Notes: a model not told the origin generated them from the letters alone. A stretch of DNA of 64,000 nt from Manihot esculenta (GCF_001659605.2 NC_035161.2:6032662-6096661); one strand, 5' to 3'. Counted from the first letter of the stretch, positions 47,640-61,966 are shown. A program made the numbers and translations.

Positions 47640-50240
47640 TTAAATTCTTCTTCTATCATTTAAGCCCCTAAAAAAATTATTTTAAATGAATTCAATTTTT
47701 TAATTTTTTTTTACATGAAAAAGGAAAGTAGGATAGTAGAATTTAATACCTCTTAAATTTATTTAAATACACTTATCATCAGACTAATTAAAAAATATTT
47801 AGATTCTTTTAAATAAAATAATTAAATTTTTTACGACAAATTATACTTTGTATCTTAAATTTTATTTTTTAAACAATAAAATCAAAATTTCAAAACTGGT
47901 TACAATTTTATTTAATAAATTAAATTGAATTTAATAATTTTACAATATAATTTATTTAATTAATAAAATAATATTTTGAAATAAATATTTTTATTTTATC
48001 TACATAACAATGTGCTATTGTCAATTATATTATTCTCTCTTTCTCAATAATTAAAAAATGGTAGAAATTAAGTATAAATTAAATTTAATGATCTTAATTT
48101 TTAATTGACACATATTAGAAAAATAAAATGATATTTTTAAATTAATTTTAACTATATTTAAAATTTCTTTGAATGTAAATTATTGAGTATTAACAAGATA
48201 GATATTTTGTTGATACAAAAATATTGAAAATCATGTACATAAAATTTAAAAGTTAAAAAAGGTTTAAATAATATTAAAATTAAATTAAAAATACTATTTT
48301 GTTATTTTATTTTTTGTTAATAAAATTTAAAATATATGAAAATTTATTAAAAAATTAATTCATATTTTTTAATTATTAAAAGGAAAATTAACTTAATTAA
48401 CAAAATATCACAAATTTCATAATGACAAATAGAAATATGATTAAAATAAAAATATTTATTCTAAAAATTATTTTATTAATGAAATTAAAGTTTAAGCATC
48501 ATATTATAATTTATCAATAATTTTTTAAAATTCAAATTAGTATAACTATATTAAAGTTTGGTTTTATTATTCGAAAAATGAAACTTAGAATATAAATATA
48601 ATTTTTCGTAAACTTTTAAACTATTTTATTTAATATCCAATAATTATTATAAAGTATATCAAACATTTTTTATTTACTAAATTAATACGTTTTCACATTC
48701 TACCCTAATATTTAATAAAATTTAAAAACATATTATTTGATTCCTATAATATTATCTTCATCTTGAAAAATTATTTTATTTTTAAAAAATATTTCAATTT
48801 AATTTCTTAATTTCATTTTATTACCACGAACGTTAAAGAGAATCAGAAAAAACGATTAAGGATAAAAACGCAAACGGGCGAAAAGTAAGTTTTTGATTCG
48901 TTTGTGAGTGATTTTTTTTATTTTCTGAATTTATATATATAATTAGTCTGATGAATTTATAAAATATGAGACGTAAATAAATCAAATCATTCGTGAATTA
49001 TTTGATATTCAGTTCTATAAAAGTTCAACCGAACTCGATTTGATTTTTAAACGAGTCAAATTCAAGTTTAATTTTTAGACTTATTTGGTAAACGAATCAA
49101 ATTTGAATTCTATAGTATTCAGCTCGTTTTTGAGTTTATAAACAGTCTCGTTAAGTAAGCTGAAATTATTATTATAAGAAAAATAAACTCAAATCCTACG
49201 TATATTTTCATGAGTCAAATCTAAATTTTTTAAAATTTAGTTCTATATAGTTTAGTTATACTCTTAAACTTGCATATATTTGGATTATTAAGATTTAAAA
49301 ACTCCTCCTTATAATTTTACGAGCTAATTTGTAAATTTATTTATTTAATTAGAATTATTTTAATTTTAAACTAAAATTCATTATATATGTAAATAAATTA
49401 AACTATTCGTAAATTATTCGAGACTAAATTCGATAAAAACTTGATTCGTCTAAACTCATTTGCTAAACGAGTCAAACTTGATATTTTTAATACTCGGCTC
49501 AAATTTAAAATAAATAAAATTCGAATTTAGCTCGAACTCAAAAAATTTTTAACGAATCAAATTTAAACTCTTTAAAATTTGGTTCGACTTGATTTATTTA
49601 CATCAACGAAAAAATTTTATTATATCATTTTAAAAGTTAAAGGGATTTTTTAATAACAAAATTAAAATTAAAATCGAAGGTCAACTATAATAAATCTTCC
49701 TGCCCTTACTAGTTAAGGGCTAAACCAGAAAATTTTTATTAAATAGTGAAACTAATTATAAATTTAAAATTTTTTAAATTTAAAAAATTTTATATGAAAT
49801 CATAAATGATTTTTTAAAAATTCATTTAATTTTGTTTTTATAAAATTATTCATGACAAATGAGTTTTTACATAATTTTTTTTTACAAAATTATCAATGTT
49901 TTTTAAAAAAAATATTAATTTTATAAATAATTTCAAATCAACTTTATTTTTAAATTGAATTTTAATTTATATTATTTAAATGATAAATCCAATAAATTAA
50001 GTTTTTAATAAACAGACAATAATAATAAATAATACTTAAAAAATAAAGTAATAGTTTAGAACAAGAAAAGGTAGAATCCATAAATAAACAATAAGAGAAA
50101 GGTTTTAGCTTTTTGGATGATGATGAAGATGAAGATGACATAACTCTTTTTTTTTTTAAAGAATTAAAAAAAAAAAAAAGAAAAAGAAAGAGGAGTTTGG
50201 AGAGAAATGATTGGTAGAAAGAGTATCTAAGAACCCCACA
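47640..50240. other. AT-rich spacer with a diverged repeat near 49000-49620
   Basis: About 2.6 kb, mostly A/T. At about 49000-49140 and 49385-49520 two related segments occur (AAACGAGTCAAATTC and CTAAACGAGTCAAACTTG, each preceded by ATTCGTGAATTATT or ATTCGTAAATTATT), pointing to an old transposon with internal repeats. No gene. Confidence 0.5.
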
Positions 50241-50244
50241 ATTC

Positions 50245-50325
50245 ACAGCTCAGTCTCAGTCTCAGTCTGAGTCTCAGTCTCAGTCTCTGTCTGTGTCTGT
50301 GTCTCAGACACAGACACCCATATCT
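50245..50325. repeat. Imperfect CAGTCT/TGTGTC microsatellite
   Basis: Runs of CAGTCT followed by CTGTGT and ACAGAC words. A simple-sequence repeat; the short reading frame over it is a by-product. Confidence 0.85.
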
Positions 50326-50592
50326 CATTTGCCTCATTCCATTACAAAACTTAGATATCCTCTTTCTCACTTTCTTCCCCACGCTCCCTTTCCTGCGCGT
50401 GCATCTTCCTCTACATCATGCATTCAAGACCATTACAAGAATGAATCATTTACCCTTTATTTTTACATATTATAATTTTTTTTTTAATTATAGTATCAGT
50501 TTATATAGATTAAATACCAAATATTCATAATAAAAAGATTAGAGTAATGAGATGCTGGATGGAGAGTCTGCTTAAGGTTAAGCACTAGGAGC

Positions 50593-51008
50593 TGAATAAT
50601 AGTTTGGTTCGGTTTAAAATTAAAAAAATCAAAATTTTAATATTTGTAAAAATCAAATCCAACTGATTATAGTTAGAAATTAAATCGAATCGAATCAATT
50701 TAATTTAATTTGGTTTGATCGATTTGAATTTTTAATAAATTTTTTTATTTTTTACGTTTTATTTTTATTATTTAAAAATTTAATTGAATCTAATTTCTCT
50801 ATAGTATTGAAAATAATATATTATTATCACTAATCGGTTTAATTCAATTTTTTTATTTTTTTTCTGATTAAAATCGAACCAAATTGAAATAATCGAAATT
50901 TTTAATGTTAAAAATTAAATTGAACCGAAATAAATAAAAAAATCAAACTGAATTTTTAAATTAATTCGATTCGATTAATTTTTTCAGTTTGAATCAAATG
51001 CTCGTCAC
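50593..51008 (-). mobile_element. Tourist-like MITE, copy 1
   Basis: About 415 bp rich in GGTTCGGTTT and ATCGAACC words. Internal landmark TATTATCACTAATCGG is the reverse of the landmark in copy 2, so this copy is inverted. The ends (GAGCTGAATAATAG and CAAATGCTCGTC) are degenerate inverted repeats. Confidence 0.65.
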
Positions 51009-51283
51009 AAGGTAGTGATGTAAGATGCTGGATGCACAACCAAAGAAATGCTAGTATATATCCAAGAAGAAATCATGCAACATTATTTATGAATAATAAT
51101 ACAAAGTTGTTAACCACCCAAACACAGATAATCAAGGCAAGGGGGACCCAGATTATGGGCTATGAAATGTACAAAGAATCCCCAATGGCTCACAACAACC
51201 TCAGTTTCCACATCCATAGAAATGAATCTCTGCAGTTCCCTTCATAATATTGTTGATTCGTAAACCAAAGCCTTTTCCAATGA

Positions 51284-54200
51284 TTATGTCAAAGCAAGAG
51301 CAGAAGGATTACCTGAAGGGCATCTTTGCCGGCGGGGACGTCTAGGGGTCTTCCCCCACCCTGCTAGGCTTCTATCCTCTAGTCCCACTTCAACATTATT
51401 AAGCTGCTGTATTAGGGGAGTACAAGGTGGACTTGGTATTACAGCAGGAGGGGAATTAACCGGTGCACGCCGCCTCCCCCTTCCACACCCGCTTCTAGTC
51501 GTGGTCCTTCTCGTTAACCCAGAATGCCATAGATGTCCAGTTGCTTTCATTAGCCCTCCGAATGTCTGAAGATCTTCTGTCACCTCGTGCCTTGACAACG
51601 AAGCAAGGCCTGGAAGAATGTCCCTTTGAAAGTCCCTCCGTTGTCTTCCTCTTCTTGCGTGGCCTTTTCGAGTTCTAGTTAACAATAAAGTTTTTCCTGT
51701 TTCTTCCAGTTTCAGGTTTTCGGGAACCAATGGCTTGGGCATGTAATCTTCTTCCTTGGTCTCTATCAAATTCAAGGTCATAGACTCAAAGTAATCTTCC
51801 AAAGATGACCCCTCATTATCCCGACCTACCTCCTCAGCTCCCAAAACAGCAAGTTTGCTTTCTAGATCCTCTCCAAAAGCGGAAACTACATCCACAAACC
51901 AATGAAGAGGATCCGTCATAGAAGTTTCTGATCGAGTGCAAGTGACATCATCTTGATTGCTGCAATGGCTCGTTAAAGAGATGGAAACTATTGCCTCTGC
52001 TGCTATTCTGACAAATTCATCTGGAGGACTTTCAGTTTTCTGCTGTGATAGTTGTGAAGGTGCTTCATGAGCCTTTTCTAGACATCCTTCTCCAGGAATG
52101 ATATCTTCTTCAGTCTCTGGAACTGCAGGGGTTTCCAAATCTATTCCTGAAATAGTCCTCACGTTAGATTCCACAAAAGAAGGCATCAAAGCTGATTCAT
52201 CCTCAGTTATACATGAGTTCAAGTCAATCTCATGTCTGGTATTGGCAACTTGTGTCTCGGTGTCTTTCTCTATACGCACTTCTGCTGCAGCCTGTTGAAC
52301 ACAGTCAAGAATGGCTGGATCACAAGGTAAGTTAATATCGAATACCCTAGTTTTCTTGCTATTTTCTACTTCTTCAGATGGCTGAGGAAGGGAAACAGAA
52401 GGTGAGGTAAGAGTACAAGATTCAAGCTTTGAAAGATGTGGCTTTTCAAAGATGGGAACACCGAGAATTTTTCTGCAGCTTGTGGAGTCGCTTGTTTCAA
52501 TCCTACCTGCTTCAGCAACATTGGAACAAGTAGCTGATTTTAAATTCTGAACGACTGTCCAATTAGGAACCTTTCCAACTTCACTCTTATCTGACAACTG
52601 ATTCAGAGAAGATTGCAAGTCACTCAATCCCCCAGTATTCAAATCCACCCCTGCACTATTAGCCTCAGCTTTAATATTAGGCTTAGTTCGTAGCCAAGGC
52701 AAAGCCACGCAATGATCCTCATGATTTCTTTCTAAATCAATGACTTGAAAGCCTCGCTGAGAAGCCATCTTGGTTGAGGAGCTGTTTGAAAGCACTACAT
52801 TCAAGTTCACATCTTTTGCAGGCTTTGAATCCATGCAATTTGAGCTCTTGTAGAGCTTTGCTGAACCGTGATTGATGAACTGTCCGTGTTCTGCATTACT
52901 GGCACCACTACATTTCAAATAATCACAGTTGCCTGAAGGAAGGCGGACCAGTAGCTCCTTGGACCCTGATGACGACCCATGGTAACTTCCATTTTGGTCA
53001 GGCATTTCACTTCTGACTCTCAGGTTAGATGCAGAACCGCTGTTATAATTCCACCAGTCTCCAAAAGCACCATGACTTTGGGTTGATGACTGAGAAATAC
53101 TACTCAATGTTGCATAAGGATGTATTTGAACTGACATTGACTTCTGACTTAAGCTGCTGCCTAGCTTTTCCCAAGAAGAAACGGGCCAAGACCACAAGTT
53201 GCTCGTATCAGAAGATGGATCAATTGCATGGTGACTGGGTATATGGGAAGCAACAACTGAAGCTGGATGGTTGTTGTTAGAGACCTCTTTAATTCTTAAA
53301 GAGAGTTCTGAACCTCGACCCGTTCTTTCCCTCAACTGATCTACCTGGCTTTCAACAGTATGAAAAAGATTTGTAGGTTCAGTAGTTTTGTTTAACAGAA
53401 CCTGTATTGGCTGAGAAGATGCAGGCAACTTTTCTGGCTGAAGAGCTTGAGAAACAGACTTCAGGTTGTATTTATTGTTCCCTGCAACAAGAGCATCATA
53501 TGAGAACATCAGAACCAAATGGAAAAGTCCTAGAGACATTCTCAAAATGCTTTAAGTGTAAAAATCAGCGAATCGACTTATTTCGAAGAGCAAATCTGCA
53601 ACATGTTTTCTCTGCCAACAATACGCATACTCGGATTTAAATATTAGCAGATTTTTCCCTTTGTTTTACTGTAACCTAATTTCTACACTTTTTCCTGCTC
53701 CATTTTATTTTTTTCATACGAGTTATGCAAAGTTCAAATGATAATGAGAAATTGAAAACCTCACTTCCTAAATAGATGTCTGCGAAGAGATTTAATATCT
53801 TAACTAAATGACTAAATTTTGGATAATGAACAATTTGAATGAAAACAAAAAACTAAATGTTAACCTCATCACAAATTTTACCTGAGTCAAGCATATGGGG
53901 AAACCACAGTTTTCCATTCCCATTATTCTGTAGATGCAGATTACTAGCAGTCCAATTATTGCTCCCATGATGAGAGTTCAGCAAAATTTCTTTGGGGAAA
54001 CCAATAAACTCTGATTTTGGTTTAGCAGCCAATTCATGCCCTTGAATGTCACAATGGGAGGAAGTAAAGCCTAGACCACCATTTGCCGATTGATTTGCAT
54101 CCTCAATGTGAATAGGCTCATTCAAGTCAGCCAAGTTATTTTTGCTTTTTAAACATGATTCAGATCGCAACTCATCTCCTTGGCAATTATTCTTCCCACC

Positions 54201-55117
54201 AGTGCCAACAAGCACGTTTGTTATGCTCCCAGGTAAAACCTTATGATTCCTATTTGGCAGATAACTAGAAACACCACATGCATTTTCATCTCTCACTTGT
54301 TCTCCTTCTTCAGTATCTATGTACTCATCAGCTGGAAGTTGAAGATCAAACATCTTTCTTCTCACCTTTGTTGGCCTGGACTCCAGTATCTCTACATCTT
54401 TCGAAGTAACTCCATTTTGAGATATCAAGGGACTAGCTTGTGCACTGCTTCCTTTCATAGAACTCAGTGGAGAATGCATGTCTTCAATGCCCGAGGTAGA
54501 TGGTCCAGCACAAACAGAGTTTCCCAATGGGAAGCCAGGGATATGCCATTTCCGAGCATCTTCAGATGTAATTTGAGATGCTAAAGGGATTGATGACAAT
54601 GATATTTCATCAGGCATTCGATTTTTATATATTTCTTTCCTTTTAAATTCATCCATTAAGTCCCTCTGTATTCTATAGAGGCGGTGAAGTTCACACAGCT
54701 ACACAGAAAGAAAAAGGAAAAAAAATATTGTCATCTAGCAAACACATAGAAAGATGCAGACATTCATAAGTTCGTTTTTACGACCCATACAAGGAGAAGG
54801 TTATCTCAATTCAGATCACATGATGAGCTTCTCAAAGGCTACATCAAATTTCACAGATTAGAAAAGGAACTCGAAATCAAATGCACCTGTGTCTTAAATA
54901 TGGCCTCATGCTCCAGCATTGTCTGCTTTACCACGTCCTTGTCATATCCTGGGTATATATCCGCGACAGCCCTCGGCAGGAATCCGTTGTAGTACCCGTT
55001 TGCGAATGCTCTATCTCCATAGTATAGAGGCCAGCTGCAACTGTTAGAATCCTCATTAAGATCCCTCATTGAGAAAAATCCTGAGAAATAGCTTTCACAC
55101 TGTACTTTTGTTCCCAT
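51284..55117 (-). CDS. DUF863 family protein (At1g69360-like), nuclear or unknown role
   Basis: Three coding exons on the - strand: 55117-54887, 54698-53882, 53481-51284. They sum to 3246 bp, or 1081 aa, with phases joining correctly (CAG|CTG and TCAG|GGAAC). The start MGTKVQCESYFSGFFSMRDLNED, the segment LHRLYRIQRDLMDE around residues 80-95, the repeated VDLNTGG, FDINLPCD and EIDLNSC motifs, and the basic C terminus (RRGRQRRDFQRDILPG, TPRRPRRQRCPSGN) are features of the plant DUF863 family. The LHRLYRIQ segment likely forms a helix, and the LNEDS and DLN words resemble short interaction motifs. No enzyme domain is visible and function is unknown. The ATG lies two bases after a splice acceptor (TTGCCAG), so the leader is spliced. 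Closest Arabidopsis gene from memory: At1g69360. Confidence 0.9.
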
Positions 55118-55119
55118 TC

Positions 55120-58100
55120 CTGGCAATCAAAGAAGTAAAATGACAAGCATGAAATACAGAAAACTCTCAAGTAAAATAATTAATTAGAAGCATGAAAAGA
55201 AAAATATGGTAGATAAAAAAATAATATGGTTTCATTGACCAAGTATAGCCTTTGACAATCATGGTATATAAACTACCAGACAACAAAAAATTCAAGATCA
55301 TAGTCCTCCAACGATCCCACAGATAAGCGAGACCATCAATTATGTTCTTGCTTTTTTCATGAATACAGGTGTGTTGAGTCCAGATTATATTAAATCATAA
55401 CAGCTGATCCGAAACACAAATAGGGATCTGGACAAAGAAAGCACATATCTAAAGCTACAACGAGAGGATGAATTTAGGTCTCAAAATGATGAGCAATGAG
55501 AAAGTCGAAGGAAGCCAAGTTTGTTTTCCGAAAGCAGCAAAAATTCCAGTTATCAACCAAACTTAGATTGAAGATAAGTAACGCATGTGAGCTAAAAGAA
55601 TGCATGTAGAACCCTTAAAATTCATTTCCTATTAATGATGAACATTTGCCTTGAAAAGAAAAACACATGCACACAATGCATGCAATATTTGAGTGCGTCA
55701 ATTTCTTGAAGTGCCATGTTCAGACAAATATAAAGTTGTATCAACACAAGAAATATACAATAAACTCGAAAGATGATCAAATGAAAGGCCAAGAAAATGC
55801 TGATACATTTCATTTCCCATGTCTATTACAGAAAAGCCTCTTCTCTTATTTTTGTTTTCCTTTTTTAATTTTTTTTTTGCATAAGTTCAAAAAGAATCTA
55901 TTTTCTGGTGCACAGGATTTGAGAATATGAAACCATGCATGAAATAAAATAAATAAATTCTGCATATAACAAGATGCCTCAAGAAAAAAATAATAATTTC
56001 CTCCATGATCACCTGAATCCCTCCTGTTTCAAAGCTCAGTATTACCATAAAAAAAGCGAAGGGTAAAAAGGTGGCTTAATTCACTGAGCATTAGAGTAAA
56101 TTATTTTTGTGATAATGAGGAATTTTACACAGTAAGAAAAATCATGAACATGAGATAATCAATCTAGCTGCAAAAACTATCTGTGGGAGCGATATGGCAC
56201 TATTTGCAAGATGATCTGCTCATCAGCAATGCCTCAGCTCAAACCTTTTTTTTTTTCGCTTCATTATAAGGACCATATGTTTCGTATACCACCAATATTG
56301 AAACCCCAATATTCCTAGGTTTACATGTGCACAGCATTTCATAGTACCCGTGTACCATGACCTCACGTACTTGAGACATAAAATCAAAGACAGCAACTGA
56401 AGTGAATGTACCACCAAATTATCTAAATGCCTATTTCACTATCCACTAACATAACAACTACCAGTTCCTCCTAACTTGAAAGTAGTGATGCTAAGCAACG
56501 TGAAGCTGAAATAAAAGATCAATTGTGTGGCCAAATTTATTAAATATTGAGTAGAAACCACAAATTTAAAAGAAATGGATAGACACTGAAATTACATTTC
56601 ATCACTCGCAATCTCTTTATAAAGAATCCAAAGACTGACTATATATACATATATATGTATATAGAAAATCATAAACACCCACTCACCGCATTGAAGAAAA
56701 TGAAAGTAAGAGTATACATGTAAGGAAAGTGAAAACCAAACAAGAACAGCAATACCTAACAGCACTAAATTTTAGTAGAGTGCCAAATATTGAATGGTTG
56801 CCCATTACTGCTTAATTTAATTGTATGCTGAAAATTGCATGGAGGAGCATAAATTCACAGCTATTTTCAGGATTCCTTTGAGTTCAATATCTGATTCAAA
56901 TGGTTTCCCCATAGGCCCCACATGTCACACACATAGTCATAATTATAATACTATGTAAATAGGATCTCCACAATATCTAAAAATTCTTCCCCAGATAGTA
57001 TTTGTTTGATTCACCTTCCAACATCAAATTCAGCAGTTTCAACTTAAACATGGTTGATTAGTAATCCTATTTCAGATATCAATTCGTCATCCATTAAACA
57101 AGACCTTGCTTGCAGAATAGGTATGTTGATGATGGAAGAGCCATCAAACAGTGCTAATCTGAAAAGAAGATATCCCGTTTGTACTGTAAAGGCTTCTTAA
57201 TTTCAATATAATTCACAATTTACCGCTTTCATGTTCTTTATTTCAGGTGAGTGAATAGCAACATGAGGAACCCTTGCACGATAGCATGAGATAAAGAATT
57301 TCAACGTGCAGATAGCAAGAGAATGCCTTGCTAATAACTAGCAAACTAAATCACATACTTGGGAAAAACACAGGTTATAAACATACCTTCTAGCCAAGCC
57401 AATTTTCCGATGATATGAATGACCGCCTCATCTGCCTAAAAGTTACAATGTGTTGGATTGAAGAGAAACCTTAACCCAAGGAACCATTGACCCACATTGA
57501 TAGAATCTCCTAAGAATTCTACTCTCCAATCAGTGTCTATTCATAATTCTAAGCGAAAACTATTGCAACACTCGAAGAGCAACGAACATTTTGCTAACAA
57601 CTAAAGAAACTAGGACTTAATAACAAAATGTAAACCAGAAATCATCATTTTACTTCCATACTCTTAGACATCTAAATAAGTCCTAAAAAGATGCTGAACC
57701 TCAAGAAGAGGGCATAAGATTGGATTTTGCAGATAAACCCCACAAACTGGAAATCTAAGAAACTATATGATCAAAAAAGGAAATAAAAGTATATTCCCTT
57801 CTAGTTAGTATAACTGATAAAAAGGAAGAAAGGCAAAATTAATCACCAAACTTTATATAACAGATCCCTTCCAACTAAAATCTGAACTAACATATCAGCA
57901 ACAGAACCTATCATACTAGATTCTGAGCTCACCCATCAATCCAAATTACCCAAATTAGTCCTTGTGTCTATGAATAGCAGAAGGAAAGAAACGCAAATCA
58001 GAAAACAAATTTCAGTGAACTGTATATTCAATAAATTTTGTAAGAAATGTATAACAAAATCAGACAAATAATAAACCTAACAATTTAAGGAACTAGAGAA

Positions 58101-58500
58101 GAATTCGAACCCACTAAATAAATCAGCCAGTAAAGAACAATCCAATTAACCAAATCATTAAAAAAATATATAAATCAAATTACCCATTAAGTAAATAAAT
58201 AAATATTACCTCAGACCCACATCCTTTTATCTCTTCCCCTGAAGAATCCTCCAAATAGATTCAATTATCAGCAGTCGCCTCCACATCATAGGAAGAAAAA
58301 AAAAATTCAAAGGAGTCCTAAAAGACTGGCACTATAAAAAACCCATACAGAAAAAATAAAGCTGGAAAGAGAAGAAATAATGAAGTGGGTGTTATTGGAA
58401 CTCCATTAAAGAAGCTTAGATCGTCTCCAGAATTGAACAAAAGAAGGAGATTTCGATCTGCTGGGCCACTCTCTCTCTCTCTCTCTCTCTCTCAACAACA
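55120..58500 (-). other. Spliced 5' UTR and leader introns of the DUF863 gene
   Basis: No coding exon is found here. On the - strand a donor (CTGAG|GTAAT) at about 58209 ends a probable first leader exon. A 45-base exon at 57431-57387 (acceptor TTAGGCAG, donor GAAG|GTATGT) may follow, then the acceptor at 55120 next to the ATG. The introns are AT-rich with no other gene seen. Confidence 0.5.
58470..58494 (-). promoter_or_regulatory. (GA)n tract in the DUF863 leader or promoter
   Basis: CTCTCT run on the + strand, hence (GA)n on the gene's strand, followed further upstream by GAGAGA runs at about 58541-58592. GA tracts near plant start sites are common and can bind BASIC PENTACYSTEINE proteins; the role here is inference. 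Confidence 0.45.
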
Positions 58501-58649
58501 AAAAGGAGAGAGAAAAAAGAAAAGTAAGAATATGGTTTTATTTTAGAGAGAGAAATATAGTCTTTTTATTTATGCTAGAGAGAGATAGAGAGATCCCAGA
58601 TAAGAAAATCTTACAAAAACAAACGACCTTCTAAGAACAGTGACATGAA

Positions 58650-61560
58650 ATTTGTCAACATCCGGTCTCTTTTTATTCTCTGCTTTTTCTCTTCTTCATT
58701 TCTCTGTTCTCTCTCTTACATTGCCTCTTCTTCTCTTTTTTTTTTTCTTTTTTTTTTTTTCCACTTAAACAGCTATATATTACTTTCTTTGATCCATTTT
58801 CTTTCTGGGTTGTTAAGGAAAATTTAATTAAACTTAATGGGCATTTCTAGATTCTCTTCACCTTCCTTTCTTTCAGCCCAGAAATTAATTAATAGAAATA
58901 AAAATAAAAATATTGTCTTTATTGAAAATTAATTATTCATAGCCTACCAACAAGCACAACAAACTTGACAGAAACAACCTTACAAGCTTAGGTTTAGTTG
59001 TTTTTAATTAATTAATCCCAAAATCAAAGTGATTAATTAACAATTAAATATTTCTAATTTAGAAAGCAAGCATTGGCTAATTACATAGAGGCAGCAGACA
59101 AAGAGTGGGTCCCATGATACTGTGAGAAGGATGAGGTTTCTTGAGGTTTTGGGTCTTGTAATAAATGCCCATATGGGTACTCTTTATTTACGAGATTAGG
59201 GTTCTTGCTGATCCTTTTTCTGCCCTGTTTTTTAATTGGCTGATCCTCTGCTTCACAGCAGAGAAAAGATTTTTTTTTTTAGGAAAAAAAAAAAGCACAC
59301 ATTTAAAGCTTACCACGTGGCTTCTCTTTGCAGCAACATTAAAATATCTGAATTAGCAGAATGTTTAGTGAATATTTAAAAAAAAAAAAATCCTATAATT
59401 TTTATTTATTTTATTTTTTTAAATATATTAAAATATAATATTTTTTATTAATTTTTTAATTATGTTTATTTTAATATTAAATTTTATTAAATATTAAGAA
59501 TTATTTTAAGAGAGTTTTAAAAATAAAATGAAATTAAATAGAATTATAATAATATATTTATATGTTTCTATAGTTTAAAAAAATTATTAATAATTTTGAG
59601 ATAATAAAAAAATATAAATAAAAATTATAAAATAAAAAATAATATTTTATTATAAATTAATTTAATAAAATATATTTATTAAATTCGAATCAGGTTTAAT
59701 CCACCCAAAATCTAGTTCAAGGAAAAGGATTGACTGTAACTCATATAAGAAATATATTAGCTCTTTTCACGATTGAAATGAAATTCAATAATATTTTAAA
59801 AAATATTTTATTTAAACTATTTAAATTTTAGATGTTTTTAGTTTAAAACTCCAATTCCCATCTCTTTATCTTTAGTTTTTCAAAAAAAAAATTGCAGAGG
59901 AAATTGAAATTCCATCCTGGAAACGGAGAAAAGGGGAGGAAAGAAACACAAAAGGGTAAAAGAGAAGAAGAGAAATCATCTGTTTTTGTCTTTATAAACA
60001 GAAGAATATTGCTTTTTGCCAACAAAGTTGCAAGTCAAGAATAAAAAGCTTTTTCACTAATTAATGGATATATTAAATAGCTTAATTGCTGTAGTAGGAT
60101 CCTTAAAAAGAAGTGTTATATACTCACAAAAAAAAAAAAATCAAAGCTTTTTCTAAACTTTTTATTATAATTCTTTTTTGAAAAATAGCAAATTATATTA
60201 ATTTTATATTAATAAACATAATAATTTGGATACCTAACATATTAAAAATTTTTTGTGGGATATTCATATATAAATATAATGAAATTTTGTAAATATTGAT
60301 GCCAGGTCGACCGATTTAACTCATAAACCGGGTGACATAGCACAAAGTTTAATCCGTAATTCTATCCATAGAAAAAAAAATTCAGATATCATAGTTTTTT
60401 ATTTTTCATCAAAATTTATTCACTCTTTTAACAAATTTAAATTTTATAAAAAATTACTATTAAAAAATACAATTTAATAAATTCTCATTATATCTATAAT
60501 TGTGAAATCAATTGAATTTTTTAAAAATTTATAATTTTAATATTACATTTTCATATAATTTCCATCATACAATTTTTTTCATTTATTCTCTTTTTAATCG
60601 TTCTAAAATTCTTGTCTATTTTCCTTTTTTACGTTAATATATAAATTGACTATTATAATTATATTTAAATTTATATTATTTTCAAAAAATCTCTTAGAAC
60701 ATATTTTAGTATTTAATAAAATTTAATATATTTAAAATGGGTATAACTAAAAAATCAATAAAATATTTTTTTAAATGTGTGAAAAATAAGATAGATAAAA
60801 ATTATGAGACGGGGAGAAAACTAATATTTGCGATTTTAATGTTATAATTTCATATTCAAATTTTGTAATATTCTCTAAAATCTAATGTTTTCTCTGAGAA
60901 ATTGAACCCTGATTGAGAAGAAAGATGAATTCTTACATTTATCAACTAAATTATTTCTATTAGGTAAACATAATTTTTTTTTTTAAATGAATGCATAAAA
61001 TCACTTACTCATTTTCATTTGAAAAAAAAAATAAATTTTATTTTAAGCATTTATTTGACGTCATAAATGTAAAATGTTTAATTTATTTATCTGTAATTTT
61101 TAGATTTTTAAATTCATATAAATAGAATAAAAGAGCAATTGAGCACATTGCTTAGTGGTTAAAGTAAAACAATTTAATTATACTTTATGAAAGGGTAACT
61201 ATTGAATCCCTTAAAGTATATAGAATTCAATACTCATTAAATTATATTTTTATAGAAATTATATATTAAACGTTAATGTAAAAAAAGGTAATTAATATTT
61301 TTATAAAAATTATATATTAAATATAAATGTAAAAAAGATTAAAATACAGGTTGATTTTTTATATAAAAATTTGAAATGAAATGATAAAGTCAGTCCAAAA
61401 ATTAAAAAAAAAAAGAGTTTTTTTTTTCTTAAATGGAGATGAGAATTAAAAGAGTAAAATCTGAAATTTCTCAAATTTAGTCATATACATTTACTATCAA
61501 ATTAACTATACAAGTGAAAAAAAAAAAAAATTATCTACAATAGAGTGGATGGTGGCTAGA
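58650..61560. other. AT-rich spacer upstream of the DUF863 gene
   Basis: Promoter region of the DUF863 gene, then very AT-rich sequence. Around 60300-60360 a less AT-rich fragment (CAGGTCGACCGATTTAACTCATAAACCGGGTGACA) resembles part of an old retrotransposon but is too short to classify. No gene. Confidence 0.5.
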
Positions 61561-61966
61561 GTGAGCAGTATTCGGTTTAAACCGAAAAAATTGATCGAAT
61601 CGAATTAATTTCAAATTCGATTCGGTTTGATTTTTAATTTTAAAAATTTCGGTTATTTCGATTCGGTTCGATTTTAATAAAAAAAAATCGAAAAAATCAA
61701 ACCGAATCGATTAGTGATAATAATATGTTATTTTTAATAATACAGAGAAATTAAATTATATTAAGATTAAAATATTTTAATTAAATTTTAAAATATTAAA
61801 AATAAAGTGTAAAAAATAAAAAATTATTAAAATTTAAAACTGATTAAATCGAACCGAATCGAACTGAATCAAATTAGTTTGGTTTGATTTTTATAAATAT
61901 TAAATTTTTAATTTTTAATTTATTAAATTCGGTTTAATTTTGAATCGAACCGACCGAATGCTCACT
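61561..61966 (+). mobile_element. Tourist-like MITE, copy 2
   Basis: About 406 bp with terminal inverted repeats GTGAGCAGTATTCGGT and, on the other strand, GTGAGCATTCGGT. Interior is rich in CGAATCGAATT and GGTTCGATTTT and contains GATTAGTGATAATAATATG. TA lies two bases outside each end. Non-coding. Confidence 0.75.

Noticed and set aside
47640..50240. Possible regulatory array or CRISPR-like spacing in AT-rich spacer
   Set aside because: No exact repeats with constant spacing; only A/T homopolymers and one diverged transposon-like duplication.
50293..50475. 60-codon frame MSVSQTQTPISH
   Set aside because: It starts within a CAGTCT/TGTGTC microsatellite; chance frame.
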